NCBI GenBank assembly: GCA_036565725.1
Contig: DATCXQ010000925.1
Span: forward strand, 1 to 64,000
DNA length: 64,000 bases
DNA from: JAJVID01 sp036565725
Lineage (GTDB): Bacteria; Acidobacteriota; Blastocatellia; RBC074
Direction of reading: 5' to 3'
Numbering within the stretch: the first letter of the stretch is position 1; every line of letters begins with the position of its first letter. The translations under genes and the position numbers were made by a program. This document shows, piece by piece, positions 24,376 to 33,785 of the stretch. The notes beneath the pieces were generated by a model that had not been told where the DNA came from, searched no databases, and saw only the letters and a program-made list of their open reading frames with translations.

Positions 24376-25185
24376 ATGGACTTACAACTGAAAGACAAAG
24401 TGGCCCTGGTTACGGGAAGCAGTTCGGGAATCGGAGCCTCAATCGCTAAAACTTTGGCGCGCGAAGGCGCGACGGTCATCGTTCACGGCCGCAACGCCGA
24501 CAGAGCAAAACGAGTCGCCGATGAGATCCGCGAGCAGGGCGGCAAAGCCTTTGCAGTCATCGGCGACCTATCAGAAGAAACGGGCGCAAAAGCGGTGATC
24601 GAGGAAGCGTTCAAAGCCACCGGACGCATCGATATTCTGGTCAACAACGCGGGCGGTACCGACGCCGCGCCAGTCACGTGGGAGAGCGGCTCGCTGGCCG
24701 ACTGGAAAGAAAAGTTCGAGCAGAACTTTTTCAGCGCCATTCGCGTCCTACAAGCCGTCCTGCCGCAAATGAAAACTCTGGGTTGGGGGCGAGTCGTGCA
24801 GATTTCGACCGGTCTGGCGACGCAGCCGGGAACATTCATGGTGGATTACGCCGCCGCCAAAGCCGCGATGAACAACACGACCGTGAGTCTGGCGAAGGAA
24901 TTCGCCAAATTCGGCGTTACGATCAACACCGTTTCGCCGGGGCCGATCGTGACGCCCGCCTTTGAACGCGTGGCTCGCGGAGTGGCCGAAGCCAACGGTT
25001 GGGGCAATGATTGGGATGAAATCGAGAGAAGATTTGCCGAGGAGTCCGTTTCGACTTCGGTCGGGCGCGTGGGGCGCGTCGAAGAGATCGCCAACGCGGT
25101 CGCATTTCTGGCCAGTCCGCTCGCCGGTTTTATCAATGGCGCGAATTTGCGTATCGACGGCGGCTTCGTCACATCAGTCAATTGA
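24376..25185 (+). CDS. Short-chain dehydrogenase/reductase
   Basis: This 269-residue classical SDR has all motifs intact: TGSSSGIG (13-20), NNAG (90-93), catalytic Ser144, Tyr158 and Lys162 (YAAAK). The C-terminal INGANLRIDGG is typical of FabG-like enzymes. HGRN after the second strand suggests NADP(H) preference (inference). The substrate is unknown; a ketone or sugar alcohol is possible given the adjacent aldo-keto reductase. It starts 42 nt after the degenerate SDR, with a GAGAGGGAG ribosome-binding site. Confidence 0.93.
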   Translation: MDLQLKDKVALVTGSSSGIGASIAKTLAREGATVIVHGRNADRAKRVADEIREQGGKAFAVIGDLSEETGAKAVIEEAFKATGRIDILVNNAGGTDAAPVTWESGSLADWKEKFEQNFFSAIRVLQAVLPQMKTLGWGRVVQISTGLATQPGTFMVDYAAAKAAMNNTTVSLAKEFAKFGVTINTVSPGPIVTPAFERVARGVAEANGWGNDWDEIERRFAEESVSTSVGRVGRVEEIANAVAFLASPLAGFINGANLRIDGGFVTSVN

Positions 25186-25210
25186 TGGAGTAAATGGGAG
25201 GGAATAGTAC

Positions 25211-26251
25211 GTGGAATATAGATTACTTAGCGGCTCCGGTTTGAAGGTTCCCGCGCTCAGTTTTGGCGCGGCCACTTTCGGCGGCGGAAATGAATTTTTC
25301 CGCGCCTGGGGCAGCAGCGACGTGGCCGAGGCGAGCCGGCTGATCGACATCTGTTTGGAAGCGGGCGTCAATTTGTTCGATACGGCGGACGTCTATTCTG
25401 ACGGCCTGTCGGAAGAAATTCTCGGCAAGGCCGTCGAAGGCCGGCGAGGTAAAGTTCTGATCTCGACCAAGGCTTTTTATCAGACCGGCGAAGGCGCGAA
25501 CGACGCCGGCTCTTCGCGCCACCATCTGATTCGCGCTTGCGAGGCAAGTCTGCGCCGGCTCAACACGGACTACATAGACATTTATACGATGCACGGATTC
25601 GACGCGCTGACTCCTGTTGATGAGACCTTGAGGGCGCTCGATGATCTGGTTCGAAGCGGCAAGGCGCGTTATCTCGCCTGCTCCAATTTCTCGGGCTGGC
25701 ATTTGATGAAGTCGCTAGCCGTCTCGGAAAAATACGGATGGTCGCGCTACGTGGCGCATCAGGCTTACTACTCGTTGATCGGGCGCGAATACGAATGGGA
25801 ACTGATGCCGCTGGCGCTCGATCAAAAGGTCGGAACGATCGTCTGGAGCCCTCTGGGGTGGGGGCGGCTCACCGGAAGAATCCGCCGCAATCAGCCTCTC
25901 CACGAAGACAGCAGACTTCATCAGACGGCGGACAAGGCGCCGCCGGTTCCCGAAAAACTGCTTTATAGAGTCGTCGATGTTTTGGACGAAGTGGCGGAGG
26001 AGACCGGAAAAACCATACCGCAAATCGCCTTGAATTGGCTGTTGCGGCGCCCGACGGTGGCGAGCGTGATCATAGGCGCGCGCAACGAGGCGCAACTGAG
26101 ACAAAATCTCGGGGCTGTGGGATGGAGCCTGACTGATGAACAGGTCGCGAAACTCGACGCGGCCAGCCAGACGACGCCGATTTATCCGTATTGGCATCAA
26201 CCCCTGTTCGGCGACCGAAATCCTCCGCCGATTCCATTTCGTCAAGGCTGA
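25211..26251 (+). CDS. Aldo/keto reductase
   Basis: This 346-residue TIM-barrel oxidoreductase carries the AKR tetrad Asp57, Tyr62, Lys87 and His128 (DTADVY, TK, YTMHGFD). The SVIIGARNEAQLRQNL motif near the end binds NADPH. The start is a GTG at 25211, 25 nt after the SDR stop, preceded by GGGAGGG. It closes the three-gene oxidoreductase operon. Its relatives reduce aldehydes or act on sugar-like compounds, but the substrate cannot be read from the sequence. Confidence 0.93.
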   Translation: MEYRLLSGSGLKVPALSFGAATFGGGNEFFRAWGSSDVAEASRLIDICLEAGVNLFDTADVYSDGLSEEILGKAVEGRRGKVLISTKAFYQTGEGANDAGSSRHHLIRACEASLRRLNTDYIDIYTMHGFDALTPVDETLRALDDLVRSGKARYLACSNFSGWHLMKSLAVSEKYGWSRYVAHQAYYSLIGREYEWELMPLALDQKVGTIVWSPLGWGRLTGRIRRNQPLHEDSRLHQTADKAPPVPEKLLYRVVDVLDEVAEETGKTIPQIALNWLLRRPTVASVIIGARNEAQLRQNLGAVGWSLTDEQVAKLDAASQTTPIYPYWHQPLFGDRNPPPIPFRQG

Positions 26252-26265
26252 GAGATCAAATAGAA

Positions 26266-26453
26266 CGGGTCTCACTTCGGTGTAAGGGTTAATAGAACGC
26301 GGATGACGATGATAGAGCGGATTGACGCCGATCTTTTCTGGTTTTATCCGAGATGGTCCGCGCCCATCCGCGTCGTCCGCGTTCTATTGGCGCATTCCTT
26401 GCCGAAAACGCCAATTGCTGATCCCGTATACACGATTGAAACCAGATCCGGTT
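26266..26453. repeat. Nested palindrome, GGATAGAGCGGAT core, between convergent genes
   Basis: This is a second copy of the type at 11.7 kb. Inner stems are AATAGAACGCGGATGACG and CGTCGTCCGCGTTCTATT, with GATAGAGCGGATT and TTTTATCCG inside. The right end (CCCGTATACACGATTGAAAC) is the shared arm. It lies between the aldo-keto reductase and the ADP-ribosylglycohydrolase gene. Confidence 0.8.
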
Positions 26454-26468
26454 TGTTAGTGATAATAT

Positions 26469-27581
26469 CTAACCCGGGTAACGATTCCACCAGGCGTCAG
26501 TGTCCTCGAACTGCCTGAACAGGTCGCCCGCCACCGCCTCGATCTCTGCGCGCAGTTCCAACTCGGACAGCCAATTCTCAGGGATCGCTCCGGCGCCCAG
26601 CATCAGACCGAGCAGGTTGCCTGTGATCGCCCCTGTGCTGTCACTGTCGCCGCTGTGATTGACCGCCAGCAACACGCCTCGCGTGAAGTCCTCTTGCGCC
26701 GCCAGCGCGCAGTAGAGCGAGATGGCTAACGCCTCTTCGCCCACCCAGCCGCCGCCAATCCGTTCAATTACTTCAGGCGATGGATTCAGATCGCCGATGC
26801 GCCACATCGCCATCGCGCGATGAACGGCCTCCGCGCACTCTTCATGCTCGTCGTTTTCCGGCCTCTCTAAAATCCGCAGCGCAAGTTCGATGGCCTTAGG
26901 CAGTGGGCGCCCCGACATCAAATGGTAAACGATCGTCGCGAAACAACCGGCGGAATAATAGCCGGAAGGGTGGCCGTGCGTGATGGCCGCGGCTTCGCAG
27001 CCGAGGCTGAAGGCCTGCGCTTCGTCTTTGGCGACCAGGCCGACCGGGGCCACGCGCATCACGCCGCCGCAGCCTTTGCTGTTATTCAACGGCCGCTGCA
27101 TCTCCCCCATCTCCTCGCCGCGTAGCGCCGACAAACAGGTATTGCCAGGCGCGCGGCGGCTGTGCAAGCCTGGCGCCCCGATCAACCAGCCGTCCATCTC
27201 GTCTTGCGAAAAATGCGCGCGGCTCCGATCGCCTTGCGTTCGCAGCCAGCGGATGTAAGCGCGATGAATCATGGACGCGGGATGGCAAATACCTCTGTGA
27301 CGCCGCCTCGTGATGGCTCGCAACAATCCTTCCGCGGTGAAGAGCGTCATCTGTGTGTCGTCGGTGATCGCCCCGCGCCGGCCATAAGCGGCATCGTAGT
27401 CTGTGATCCCCGCCGATCCGTATTTGTTGCGGATCAAATCAATGCTGTGGAACTCAACCGGCGCGCCCAGCGCGTCGCCAGCCGCGCCGCCCAGCAGACA
27501 GCCGGTGAAATGTTCCAGCGTTCGCCGGCTTTCCGGTTTATCGGGGTCTGGCGGCGAATACGAATCAGGTAAATGTTGCAT
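26469..27581 (-). CDS. ADP-ribosylglycohydrolase family protein
   Basis: This 370-residue protein of the DraG/ARH (PF03747) family has GCLLGGAAGDALGAPVEF near the N-terminus and the metal motif AITDDTQM (Thr73, Asp74, Asp75). The second metal cluster, HSGDSDSTGAITGN, is near residue 310. These residues hold the two Mg ions that bind ADP-ribose. Members remove ADP-ribose from proteins or nucleic acids, or act on related small molecules. There is no partner ADP-ribosyltransferase nearby, so the target is unknown. The length is normal and AGAAAGGG precedes the start. Confidence 0.92.
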   Translation of the reverse strand: MQHLPDSYSPPDPDKPESRRTLEHFTGCLLGGAAGDALGAPVEFHSIDLIRNKYGSAGITDYDAAYGRRGAITDDTQMTLFTAEGLLRAITRRRHRGICHPASMIHRAYIRWLRTQGDRSRAHFSQDEMDGWLIGAPGLHSRRAPGNTCLSALRGEEMGEMQRPLNNSKGCGGVMRVAPVGLVAKDEAQAFSLGCEAAAITHGHPSGYYSAGCFATIVYHLMSGRPLPKAIELALRILERPENDEHEECAEAVHRAMAMWRIGDLNPSPEVIERIGGGWVGEEALAISLYCALAAQEDFTRGVLLAVNHSGDSDSTGAITGNLLGLMLGAGAIPENWLSELELRAEIEAVAGDLFRQFEDTDAWWNRYPG

Positions 27582-27653
27582 TATTCCCTTTCTCCCTTCG
27601 GGTTTTTATTGTCTCGTGGCGAAGCGGACGAAATCATGTCGCGCGCCAACCTA

Positions 27654-27760
27654 TGGCGGTAAGTTAATGCGTGTACGATGTGGGGCGATTTGTTTAATCG
27701 CCCTGTTTGCGGCTTCGTCTGATCAGGAAACGGGCGCCGAGTTGAAAACCCGATGCGGTT
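27654..27760. repeat. Partial palindrome, CGATTTGTTTAATCG core
   Basis: The left half (GCGGTAAGTTAATGCGTGTA through the GGCGATTTGTTTAATCGCC hairpin and CTGTTTGCGGC) is a near copy of the element at 3407. The right half has diverged. It lies in the gap between two divergent genes, so not all family members are terminators. Confidence 0.75.
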
Positions 27761-27967
27761 CGTCACGCCTTTTGCTCTGCTCGCCTCGCGTTTCGCCGGC
27801 CTCGCCACAAATCATTTCCCATAGTCCATCGCCGACGTGTAAAGTCGCCTGCGCTTGTCGGCGCCATCTCGCCGAGAATCTCATAAAGCAAGGAGCGTGT
27901 GAACTTGATCACTGCGGGAACCAAATCCCGGTTAAACGCCGGGTCATCAAGCGGCAGCCCGGAGCCT

Positions 27968-29155
27968 ATGGCCACAACATGGCGCGTAAATTCCGTTGAC
28001 CTGCTGCGCGGCGTCGTCATGGCGTTCATGCTGCTCGATCACACGCGCGAATTCGTCCATCGCGACGTGTTGAATTTCGACGCTACGGATCTCATGAGGA
28101 CGAACGTCCCTCTCTTCTTCACCCGTTGGGTCACGCACTTTTGCGCGCCGGTCTTCGTGTTCCTGGCCGGGACGGGCGCTTTTCTGCAACTGGCCCGGGG
28201 CAAAAGCAAATCGGAGTTGTCTGGATTCCTCGTCAAACGCGGGCTTTGGCTGATCCTTCTGGAATTCACCCTGATCAGAGTGGTCATCTGGTTCAACGTC
28301 GACTTCCGCTTCGCGCTGGAGTTGCAAGTGATCTGGGTCATCGGCGTTTCGATGATCGCGCTCGCGGCGTTGATCCGCTTGCCATTGCGCCCGGTCGTCA
28401 TTGGCAGCGTCGCGGTGATCGCGCTACATAACCTGCTCGACGCCGTTCGGGTCGATCCTATGCAGGGGCCGGGATTCCTGTCCTCGATTTGGATGGTCCT
28501 GCATCAACCGGGGGTGATTTTCTTCACGCCGTCCGCTTACGGGCTGGCGCTCTATCCGCTCATCCCGTGGATCGGCGTGTTGGCGGCCGGGTATGCCTTT
28601 GGCGCCTTCTACCGATTGGAAGCGGAACGGCGGCGGCGAATCTTACTCAAGTTGGGAACCGCGCTGTTGGCAAGCTTCGTCTTGCTTCGAAGCGTCAACG
28701 TATACGGCGATCCCAGCCGTTGGGGAACGCAGAGAAATGCGATCTTCACTGCCCTCTCTTTCCTGAACGTATCGAAGTACCCGCCTTCGCTGTTGTTTCT
28801 GCTGCTGACGCTTGGCGCGGCCGTTCTCGCGCTTCCCTGGTTCGAACGGGTCGAGAAAGGCAGGTTATCTCACATCTTCATCACCTTTGGCCGGGTACCG
28901 CTCTTTTTCTACTTCGGACAGTGGGTCGCGGTACACGTCCTGGCGACGGTGGCCGGTTACCTGGCGGGCCAACCTGTCGGGTGGCTTTTTACCAGTCCTC
29001 TGGATCGTCCGTCGCCGAATCCCGGCAATCTCGGATTCTCCTTGTGGGTGGTTTATGTATTTTGGTTCCTCGGCCTGCTGATTTTGTACCCGCTCTGCCG
29101 CTGGTTTGCCGAGGTGAAGCGACGCCGCAGGGATTGGTGGTTGAGTTATTTGTGA
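27968..29155 (+). CDS. HGSNAT-like (DUF1624) membrane acyltransferase
   Basis: This 395-residue integral membrane protein has about ten hydrophobic segments. It begins with the family hallmark SVDLLRGVVMAFMLLDHTRE, in which His25 matches the acetyl-accepting His region of heparan-alpha-glucosaminide N-acetyltransferase. HFCAPVFVFLAGTGAF and late PLFFYFGQW are also typical of DUF1624. It probably moves an acyl group across the membrane onto a sugar or other acceptor. The start at 27968 has GGAG just upstream and fits the family; an in-frame ATG at 27899 would add 23 unrelated residues. Confidence 0.88.
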   Translation: MATTWRVNSVDLLRGVVMAFMLLDHTREFVHRDVLNFDATDLMRTNVPLFFTRWVTHFCAPVFVFLAGTGAFLQLARGKSKSELSGFLVKRGLWLILLEFTLIRVVIWFNVDFRFALELQVIWVIGVSMIALAALIRLPLRPVVIGSVAVIALHNLLDAVRVDPMQGPGFLSSIWMVLHQPGVIFFTPSAYGLALYPLIPWIGVLAAGYAFGAFYRLEAERRRRILLKLGTALLASFVLLRSVNVYGDPSRWGTQRNAIFTALSFLNVSKYPPSLLFLLLTLGAAVLALPWFERVEKGRLSHIFITFGRVPLFFYFGQWVAVHVLATVAGYLAGQPVGWLFTSPLDRPSPNPGNLGFSLWVVYVFWFLGLLILYPLCRWFAEVKRRRRDWWLSYL

Positions 29156-29562
29156 ACGACATCTCGCCCACTCCCTGAAGGAACTGCCCAATATTATTAT
29201 TCAATTCGTTTCGCCCCATTGCGATCTCGTTGTATGACCGGACCGCGTCGCGAGCAACGATAAACTCGCGTCGCAAGCGTCATCCGGCTTCGATGGCCTC
29301 AGCGTGAGCGTTCTTGTGACTTATACGATGGATTCAATTTGATCATCGTTCGACCAGACTCTTCCGCTCTGAAGATGACGATCATTCCGCTCCCCTTGAG
29401 GAGGCGCTCCAATTGATAGCCCAAAGCCTGGAATTTGTCGTTAACAACTTCGCCATCGCTACGGAGTTTACAAAAACTTCATAGCGGCTTAACAAGAAAT
29501 TATCCCCAGGCTGCTAAGTTTCCGCTCGCCCAGCGCACATTTAACTCAAAAGGATAAGCACA
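29156..29562. other. 407-bp gap with a possible gene remnant
   Basis: No full gene is visible. On the minus strand an open frame of about 60 codons (about 29480 to a stop at 29299) reads plausibly, with GEVVNDKFQALGYQLERLLK. It has no start near its beginning, so it could be the 3' end of a lost gene. The last ~80 bp hold the promoter and AAAGGA ribosome-binding site of the next gene. Confidence 0.3.
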
Positions 29563-30870
29563 ATGAAACAAATTCGTGGTATAGCCTTGGCTGTTGTCGC
29601 TCTTTTCGGTTCGACTCTTGGAAGCCCTCCTCCTGTGGGAATTACACTGATTGGCAAAGGTTTGGTTCCCGGCGGCGCGCTCGACAAGTCTGGTCTTACA
29701 GGCAATATCTGCCAGGCGGGAAACCCTGCTAATTGCGTTTCCAAGGCGCTGTTTGGCGGCTTTGGCTCCGCGCTGACGTATACAGGCCATAACCATGTTT
29801 ATATTGCCGCGCCGGATCGTGGTCCGTTCGACGGTCTGACCGACGTCCCGTACCTCGATCGCGTTCACTTTCTCAAGATCACAACCGCCACAGGCTCTCC
29901 ATTCCCGAACATCAACGTCGCGCTGTTAGACACGCGTTTACTCAGGAACGAACGCGGTCAAGTTTTAGTCGGCGCGGCCGGGGCTTTTAACCAGAACAAC
30001 GATCGCCGCGCCTTGCGGTTCGATCCAGAGGGGATTCGAGTCGGATTGTTTGGAACCTTCTTCATCTCGGATGAGTATGGTCCGGATATCTTTGAGTTTA
30101 ATCTCTTCGGGCGCCTGTTGCGTCGCCTCAACATTCCTTCAAAGTTTGAGATCGACGCCCCGAGCGACGACCCTAACGCCGAATTGTTGCTCAACACGTC
30201 GGGACGCCAGGGCAATCGAGGCATGGAGGGTCTGGCGATCAGCCCCAATGACAGGTTTCTGTTCGGGATAATGCAAAACGCCCTGCTTCAGGATAATGGG
30301 CTCAACCCGGGGACGACTGACCGCCGTGGCCTGAACAACCGCATCCTTAAAATCGATCTCCTGACGGGAAGAAAGCATGAATACGTCTACGTGTTAGACG
30401 CAATCAACCGCGGCCAGGGCGTGAGCGAGATTCTCGCAATCAACGATCATGAATTTCTGGTCATCGAACGAGACAACAGGTCTAACCTGCAAACGCCGCC
30501 TCAAGCCCCGACGAGAAAAACAATATACAAGATTGATATCAACGGGGCGACGGATGTCTCCGGGGTTGACTCCCTTCCGGCCGGCCCGTTACCCGAGGAC
30601 ATCACGCCTGTCAAAAAGACGTTGTTCATCGACCTGCTGGACCCCACCTTCAACCTTGCGCCCACAATCGCCGAGAAGATTGAAGCGCTTGCCTGGGGCC
30701 CGGACCTTCCTGACGGCAGGCACGTGCTCTACATAGTCAGCGACAATGATCTGAATCCGAATCTGGACACTCAACTCTACGCTTTCGCGATTGACCCTTC
30801 GCTAATCGACTTCGAGAAACAGTTCCTTCCGCTACCTGTTTATCCGCCGTGGCTGGTCCCCAGGGACTGA
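29563..30870 (+). CDS. Esterase-like phytase-family protein, exported
   Basis: This 435-residue protein of the 'esterase-like activity of phytase' type (PF13449) has a signal peptide at 1-20. It is probably a beta-propeller: GFGSALTYTG, FFISDEYGPDIFEF, GNRGMEGLAISPNDRFLFG and LVIERDN are recurrent blade motifs of the family. The name rests on weak biochemical evidence, and phosphatase or esterase action on a secreted substrate is the common assumption. AAAGGA precedes the ATG. It stands alone and converges on the fucose pathway genes across a palindrome. Confidence 0.88.
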   Translation: MKQIRGIALAVVALFGSTLGSPPPVGITLIGKGLVPGGALDKSGLTGNICQAGNPANCVSKALFGGFGSALTYTGHNHVYIAAPDRGPFDGLTDVPYLDRVHFLKITTATGSPFPNINVALLDTRLLRNERGQVLVGAAGAFNQNNDRRALRFDPEGIRVGLFGTFFISDEYGPDIFEFNLFGRLLRRLNIPSKFEIDAPSDDPNAELLLNTSGRQGNRGMEGLAISPNDRFLFGIMQNALLQDNGLNPGTTDRRGLNNRILKIDLLTGRKHEYVYVLDAINRGQGVSEILAINDHEFLVIERDNRSNLQTPPQAPTRKTIYKIDINGATDVSGVDSLPAGPLPEDITPVKKTLFIDLLDPTFNLAPTIAEKIEALAWGPDLPDGRHVLYIVSDNDLNPNLDTQLYAFAIDPSLIDFEKQFLPLPVYPPWLVPRD

Positions 30871-30888
30871 GATAGGAATTGGCAAGAA

Positions 30889-31025
30889 ACCCTATACCGG
30901 TTTTCAGGTCTATGAAGACTGTTAGCCACAGAGGTCACAGAGGACACAGAGTTGGTTCACTACTTCTCTGTGTCCTGCGGTGACCTCTGTGGCTATTCAT
31001 TCATGTGAAAACCGCGGTATAGGGT
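30889..31025. repeat. Nested CACAGAGG-type palindrome between convergent genes
   Basis: The outermost arms ACCCTATACCGGTTTTCA and TGAAAACCGCGGTATAGGGT are inverted. Inside them GTTAGCCACAGAGGTCACAG pairs with CTGCGGTGACCTCTGTGGCT. The element spans 137 bp and fills most of the space between the phytase-like gene and fcl. The inner part matches the element at 7.5 kb. Confidence 0.88.
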
Positions 31026-31054
31026 CAGAAGGCAAATCAGCAAGCGGCCGCTGA

Positions 31055-32002
31055 TCAGTCTCCCGACATTTGATCGCGATACCATTCGATTGTCCGCTTC
31101 AACCCTTCGTCAAACCCGATCTGCGCGCGAAATCCGAATTCACGTTCGGCCCGCGAAGTGTCCAGCGAGCGGCGCGGCTGGCCGTCGGGTTGTGAGGCGT
31201 CCCATACCAGACGCCCCTCGAACCCGGTCAAAGCGGCGATCTTTTCGGCCAGATCTCTGATCGATATTTCAAAACCCGCGCCGAGGTTGATCGGGTCCGA
31301 TTTATCGTATTTTTCGGCGGCCAGCGCGATGCCCCGCGCGCAATCGTCCGCATGCAGGAACTCCCGCGTGACGACGCCAGTTCCCCAGCAAACGACCTGG
31401 TCCTCTCCACGGCGCGCGGCGTCGACGCATTTGCGAATGAGAGCAGGAATAACGTGCGAGCTTTGCGGATCGAAATTGTCGCGCGGCCCGTAGAGATTCA
31501 CTGGCAATAGGAAGATCGAATTGAAACCGTACTGCTCTCGGTAAGCCTGCGATTGCACGAGCATCATCTTCTTGGCCAGTCCGTATGGCGCATTGGTCTC
31601 TTCGGGGTAGCCGTTCCACAGTTCGTCTTCCTTGAACGGCACAGGGGTGAATTTGGGGTAGGCGCATATAGTCCCTGTGGCGAGGAATTTCCTGACGCCA
31701 CGCAATCGGGCCTCCTCCATCAGTTGCGCGCCCATCATCAGGTTGTCGTAAAAATACCTGCCCGGATTGGCCCTATTCGCGCCGATGCCGCCGACGACAG
31801 CCGCGAGGTGAATGACGAGGTCGGGATTCGCGTCATCATATAAACGCCGGATGTTTTCGGCCCTGACCAGATCGTAATCTTTACTGCGGGGAACGAAGAC
31901 GTTTTCGACGCCGCGCTCTCGAAGCCTATCGACGACGTACGACCCGAGAAAACCGGCCCCGCCGGTGACGACGACTCGTTCGTATGGAAATCCGCTCGAC
32001 AT
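31055..32002 (-). CDS. fcl: GDP-L-fucose synthase
   Basis: This 315-residue extended SDR has TGGAGFLG (13-20), NLMMGAQLMEEARL, the catalytic Ser/Cys region GTICAYPKFTPVPFKED, Tyr140 and Lys144 (NAPYGLAKK), and the C-terminal substrate-binding PDGQPRRSLDTSRA. It converts GDP-4-keto-6-deoxy-mannose to GDP-L-fucose by epimerisation and reduction. The gene follows gmd by 28 nt on the same strand, so the two form a GDP-fucose operon. The product would supply the polysaccharide made by the adjacent plus-strand cluster. Confidence 0.95.
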   Translation of the reverse strand: MSSGFPYERVVVTGGAGFLGSYVVDRLRERGVENVFVPRSKDYDLVRAENIRRLYDDANPDLVIHLAAVVGGIGANRANPGRYFYDNLMMGAQLMEEARLRGVRKFLATGTICAYPKFTPVPFKEDELWNGYPEETNAPYGLAKKMMLVQSQAYREQYGFNSIFLLPVNLYGPRDNFDPQSSHVIPALIRKCVDAARRGEDQVVCWGTGVVTREFLHADDCARGIALAAEKYDKSDPINLGAGFEISIRDLAEKIAALTGFEGRLVWDASQPDGQPRRSLDTSRAEREFGFRAQIGFDEGLKRTIEWYRDQMSGD

Positions 32003-32030
32003 GGTTTGTACGTAGGTTTACGTGTGGGCG

Positions 32031-33032
32031 TCAGGCCAGGTTATGGGTTCTCTTCAGATCGGTGAGATCTGCGTCAACCATCGTCCTGACCAGCTCTTTG
32101 AAAGTTATCTTCGGCTCCCATCCGAGTTTTCGCCGCGCCTTTGAAGCGTCGCCGACGAGCAGATCGACCTCGGTCGGCCGGAAATAGCGCGGGTCAATCT
32201 CGACGAACTGCTTCCAGTCGAGGTCGAGGCGCCCGAAGGCTTCGTCGAGAAACTCGCGCACCGAATGCGTCTCGCCTGTCGCGATGACGTAATCGTCAGC
32301 CTCGTCCTGCTGCAGCATCAGCCACATGGCCTCGACAAAATCTTTGGCGTGGCCCCAATCGCGTTTGGCGTCGAGGTTACCGAGATAAAGTTTATTTTGC
32401 AGACCGAGTTTGATCGCCGCCGCAGCGCGCGTGATCTTGCGCGTCACGAAAGTCTCGCCGCGACGCTCTGACTCGTGGTTGAACAATACCCCGTTACACG
32501 CGAACAGCTCGTAGCTTTCACGATAATTAACCGTGACCCAGTAAGCGTAAAGTTTGGCGACGCCGTAAGGGCTGCGCGGATAAAACGGGGTCGTTTCGCG
32601 CTGAGGGACCTCCTGGACCTTTCCGAAAAGCTCTGACGACGATGCCTGATAAAACCGCGTCCCGCGCAACCCGGTTTCGCGTATCGCCTCGAGCAACCGG
32701 AGCGTCCCTAGCGCGCCGACCTCGGCGGTGTATTCCGGGATGTCGAAACTGACGCGCACGTGCGACTGCGCTCCGAGGTTGTAAATCTCGTCGGGCTGGA
32801 CGTCGCGCAGAATCTTGTTGAGCGAACTCGCGTCGTTCAGGTCGCCGTAAAGGAGGCGCAGCCGCCGCCCCGACTCGTGCGGGTCCTGGTAGATGTGGTC
32901 AATGCGTTCGGTGTTGAACGTGCTGGCGCGGCGTATGACGCCATACACGTCATAGCCACGGCCTAGCAACAGCTCGGTCAGATAGCTTCCGTCCTGGCCG
33001 GTGATGCCAGTTATCAACGCTTTCTTCGCCAT
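32031..33032 (-). CDS. gmd: GDP-mannose 4,6-dehydratase
   Basis: This 333-residue enzyme has ITGITGQDGSYLTELLL at the N-terminus, FYQASSSELFGKVQEVPQRE, and Tyr156/Lys160 in PRSPYGVAKLYAYW. The full family pattern is present at normal length. It dehydrates GDP-D-mannose to GDP-4-keto-6-deoxy-mannose, the first step to GDP-fucose or GDP-rhamnose. GAAGGAG precedes the start. Transcription leaves the 1.37-kb leader that also serves the export cluster on the other strand. Confidence 0.97.
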   Translation of the reverse strand: MAKKALITGITGQDGSYLTELLLGRGYDVYGVIRRASTFNTERIDHIYQDPHESGRRLRLLYGDLNDASSLNKILRDVQPDEIYNLGAQSHVRVSFDIPEYTAEVGALGTLRLLEAIRETGLRGTRFYQASSSELFGKVQEVPQRETTPFYPRSPYGVAKLYAYWVTVNYRESYELFACNGVLFNHESERRGETFVTRKITRAAAAIKLGLQNKLYLGNLDAKRDWGHAKDFVEAMWLMLQQDEADDYVIATGETHSVREFLDEAFGRLDLDWKQFVEIDPRYFRPTEVDLLVGDASKARRKLGWEPKITFKELVRTMVDADLTDLKRTHNLA

Positions 33033-33366
33033 AATTCTGGGGGCTCCTTCGAGAGTGTTTCAAGAATTGTAGCTTTCGATTTTTGATCTCTGAAAGATGG
33101 TAGCCAAGGGGTGTGAAAGGCCTGATCCACAGCAACCACACGTGAGAACGGCCGCATTTTGCTTCATTACCTACCGCGCGTCAATACAATCAACACAAAT
33201 TGACGCTCAAGACCGCTGCTCGCGCGGCTCGTGTGTTGGGCGAGCCTGGCGGTGGCGTTGAAGCGATTCGGAGAGTCCGCAAAATCGGCGGCCAATAGAG
33301 TTTAAATCGTTGACACCCCGAAAGCCATGTGTTATATGTCCGGCTGTTGAGAATTGATTGTTGCCC

Positions 33367-33393
33367 TATAGACACTCAAAGCAGGTGTCTATA
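33367..33393. promoter_or_regulatory. Perfect 9-9-9 palindrome TATAGACAC...GTGTCTATA
   Basis: TATAGACAC and GTGTCTATA are separated by 9 nt. The words CTGTACAGTTT and CTGTGCAGTTT follow as a near-repeat within 30 bp, and CCCTATAGA occurs again near 33440. This is a candidate operator for the divergent gmd or the cluster promoter. Confidence 0.35.
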
Positions 33394-33715
33394 CCACTGT
33401 ACAGTTTGCTGTGCAGTTTATTTATAAAAAGATCGTGGCCCTATAGATGTCTTCAGGGGTGGTCTTGAAACTGCCTTGACTTGTGACGGGTTAGCTTCCC
33501 CCCAAGGCGCACATACCCTGAGACAGAGATGGAGCCAAGATTTTAATCGTGGGAAAATCAATATTATTGATCAGCTAACTTCAGTCAATCAATAGTGTGA
33601 GCGATCCCAATCTAACTGCGAGCCAAAAAGCTGACACAATCCCGAAAGAATTAGGAAATGCATTGGAGTGACGCATTTGCTCCAGCAGGAGTTCTTCCAG
33701 ATGCCAGTCTCTAGC

Positions 33716-33785
33716 TAGGTAGTTATACACTTCCGCCTACCTAGGTAGTTGTACATTTCCCCCCACCAGGGAAAGTGTACATTCC
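33716..33785. repeat. Three related TRTACA..TTCC units, possibly an insertion-sequence end
   Basis: Two head-to-tail 26-bp units start TAGGTAGTTATACACTTCC (33716) and TAGGTAGTTGTACATTTCC (33742). A third unit with GGGAAAGTGTACA (from about 33769) is inverted relative to them. Repeated binding sites close to an end are typical of IS21-like elements, but no transposase is present here. Confidence 0.45.
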
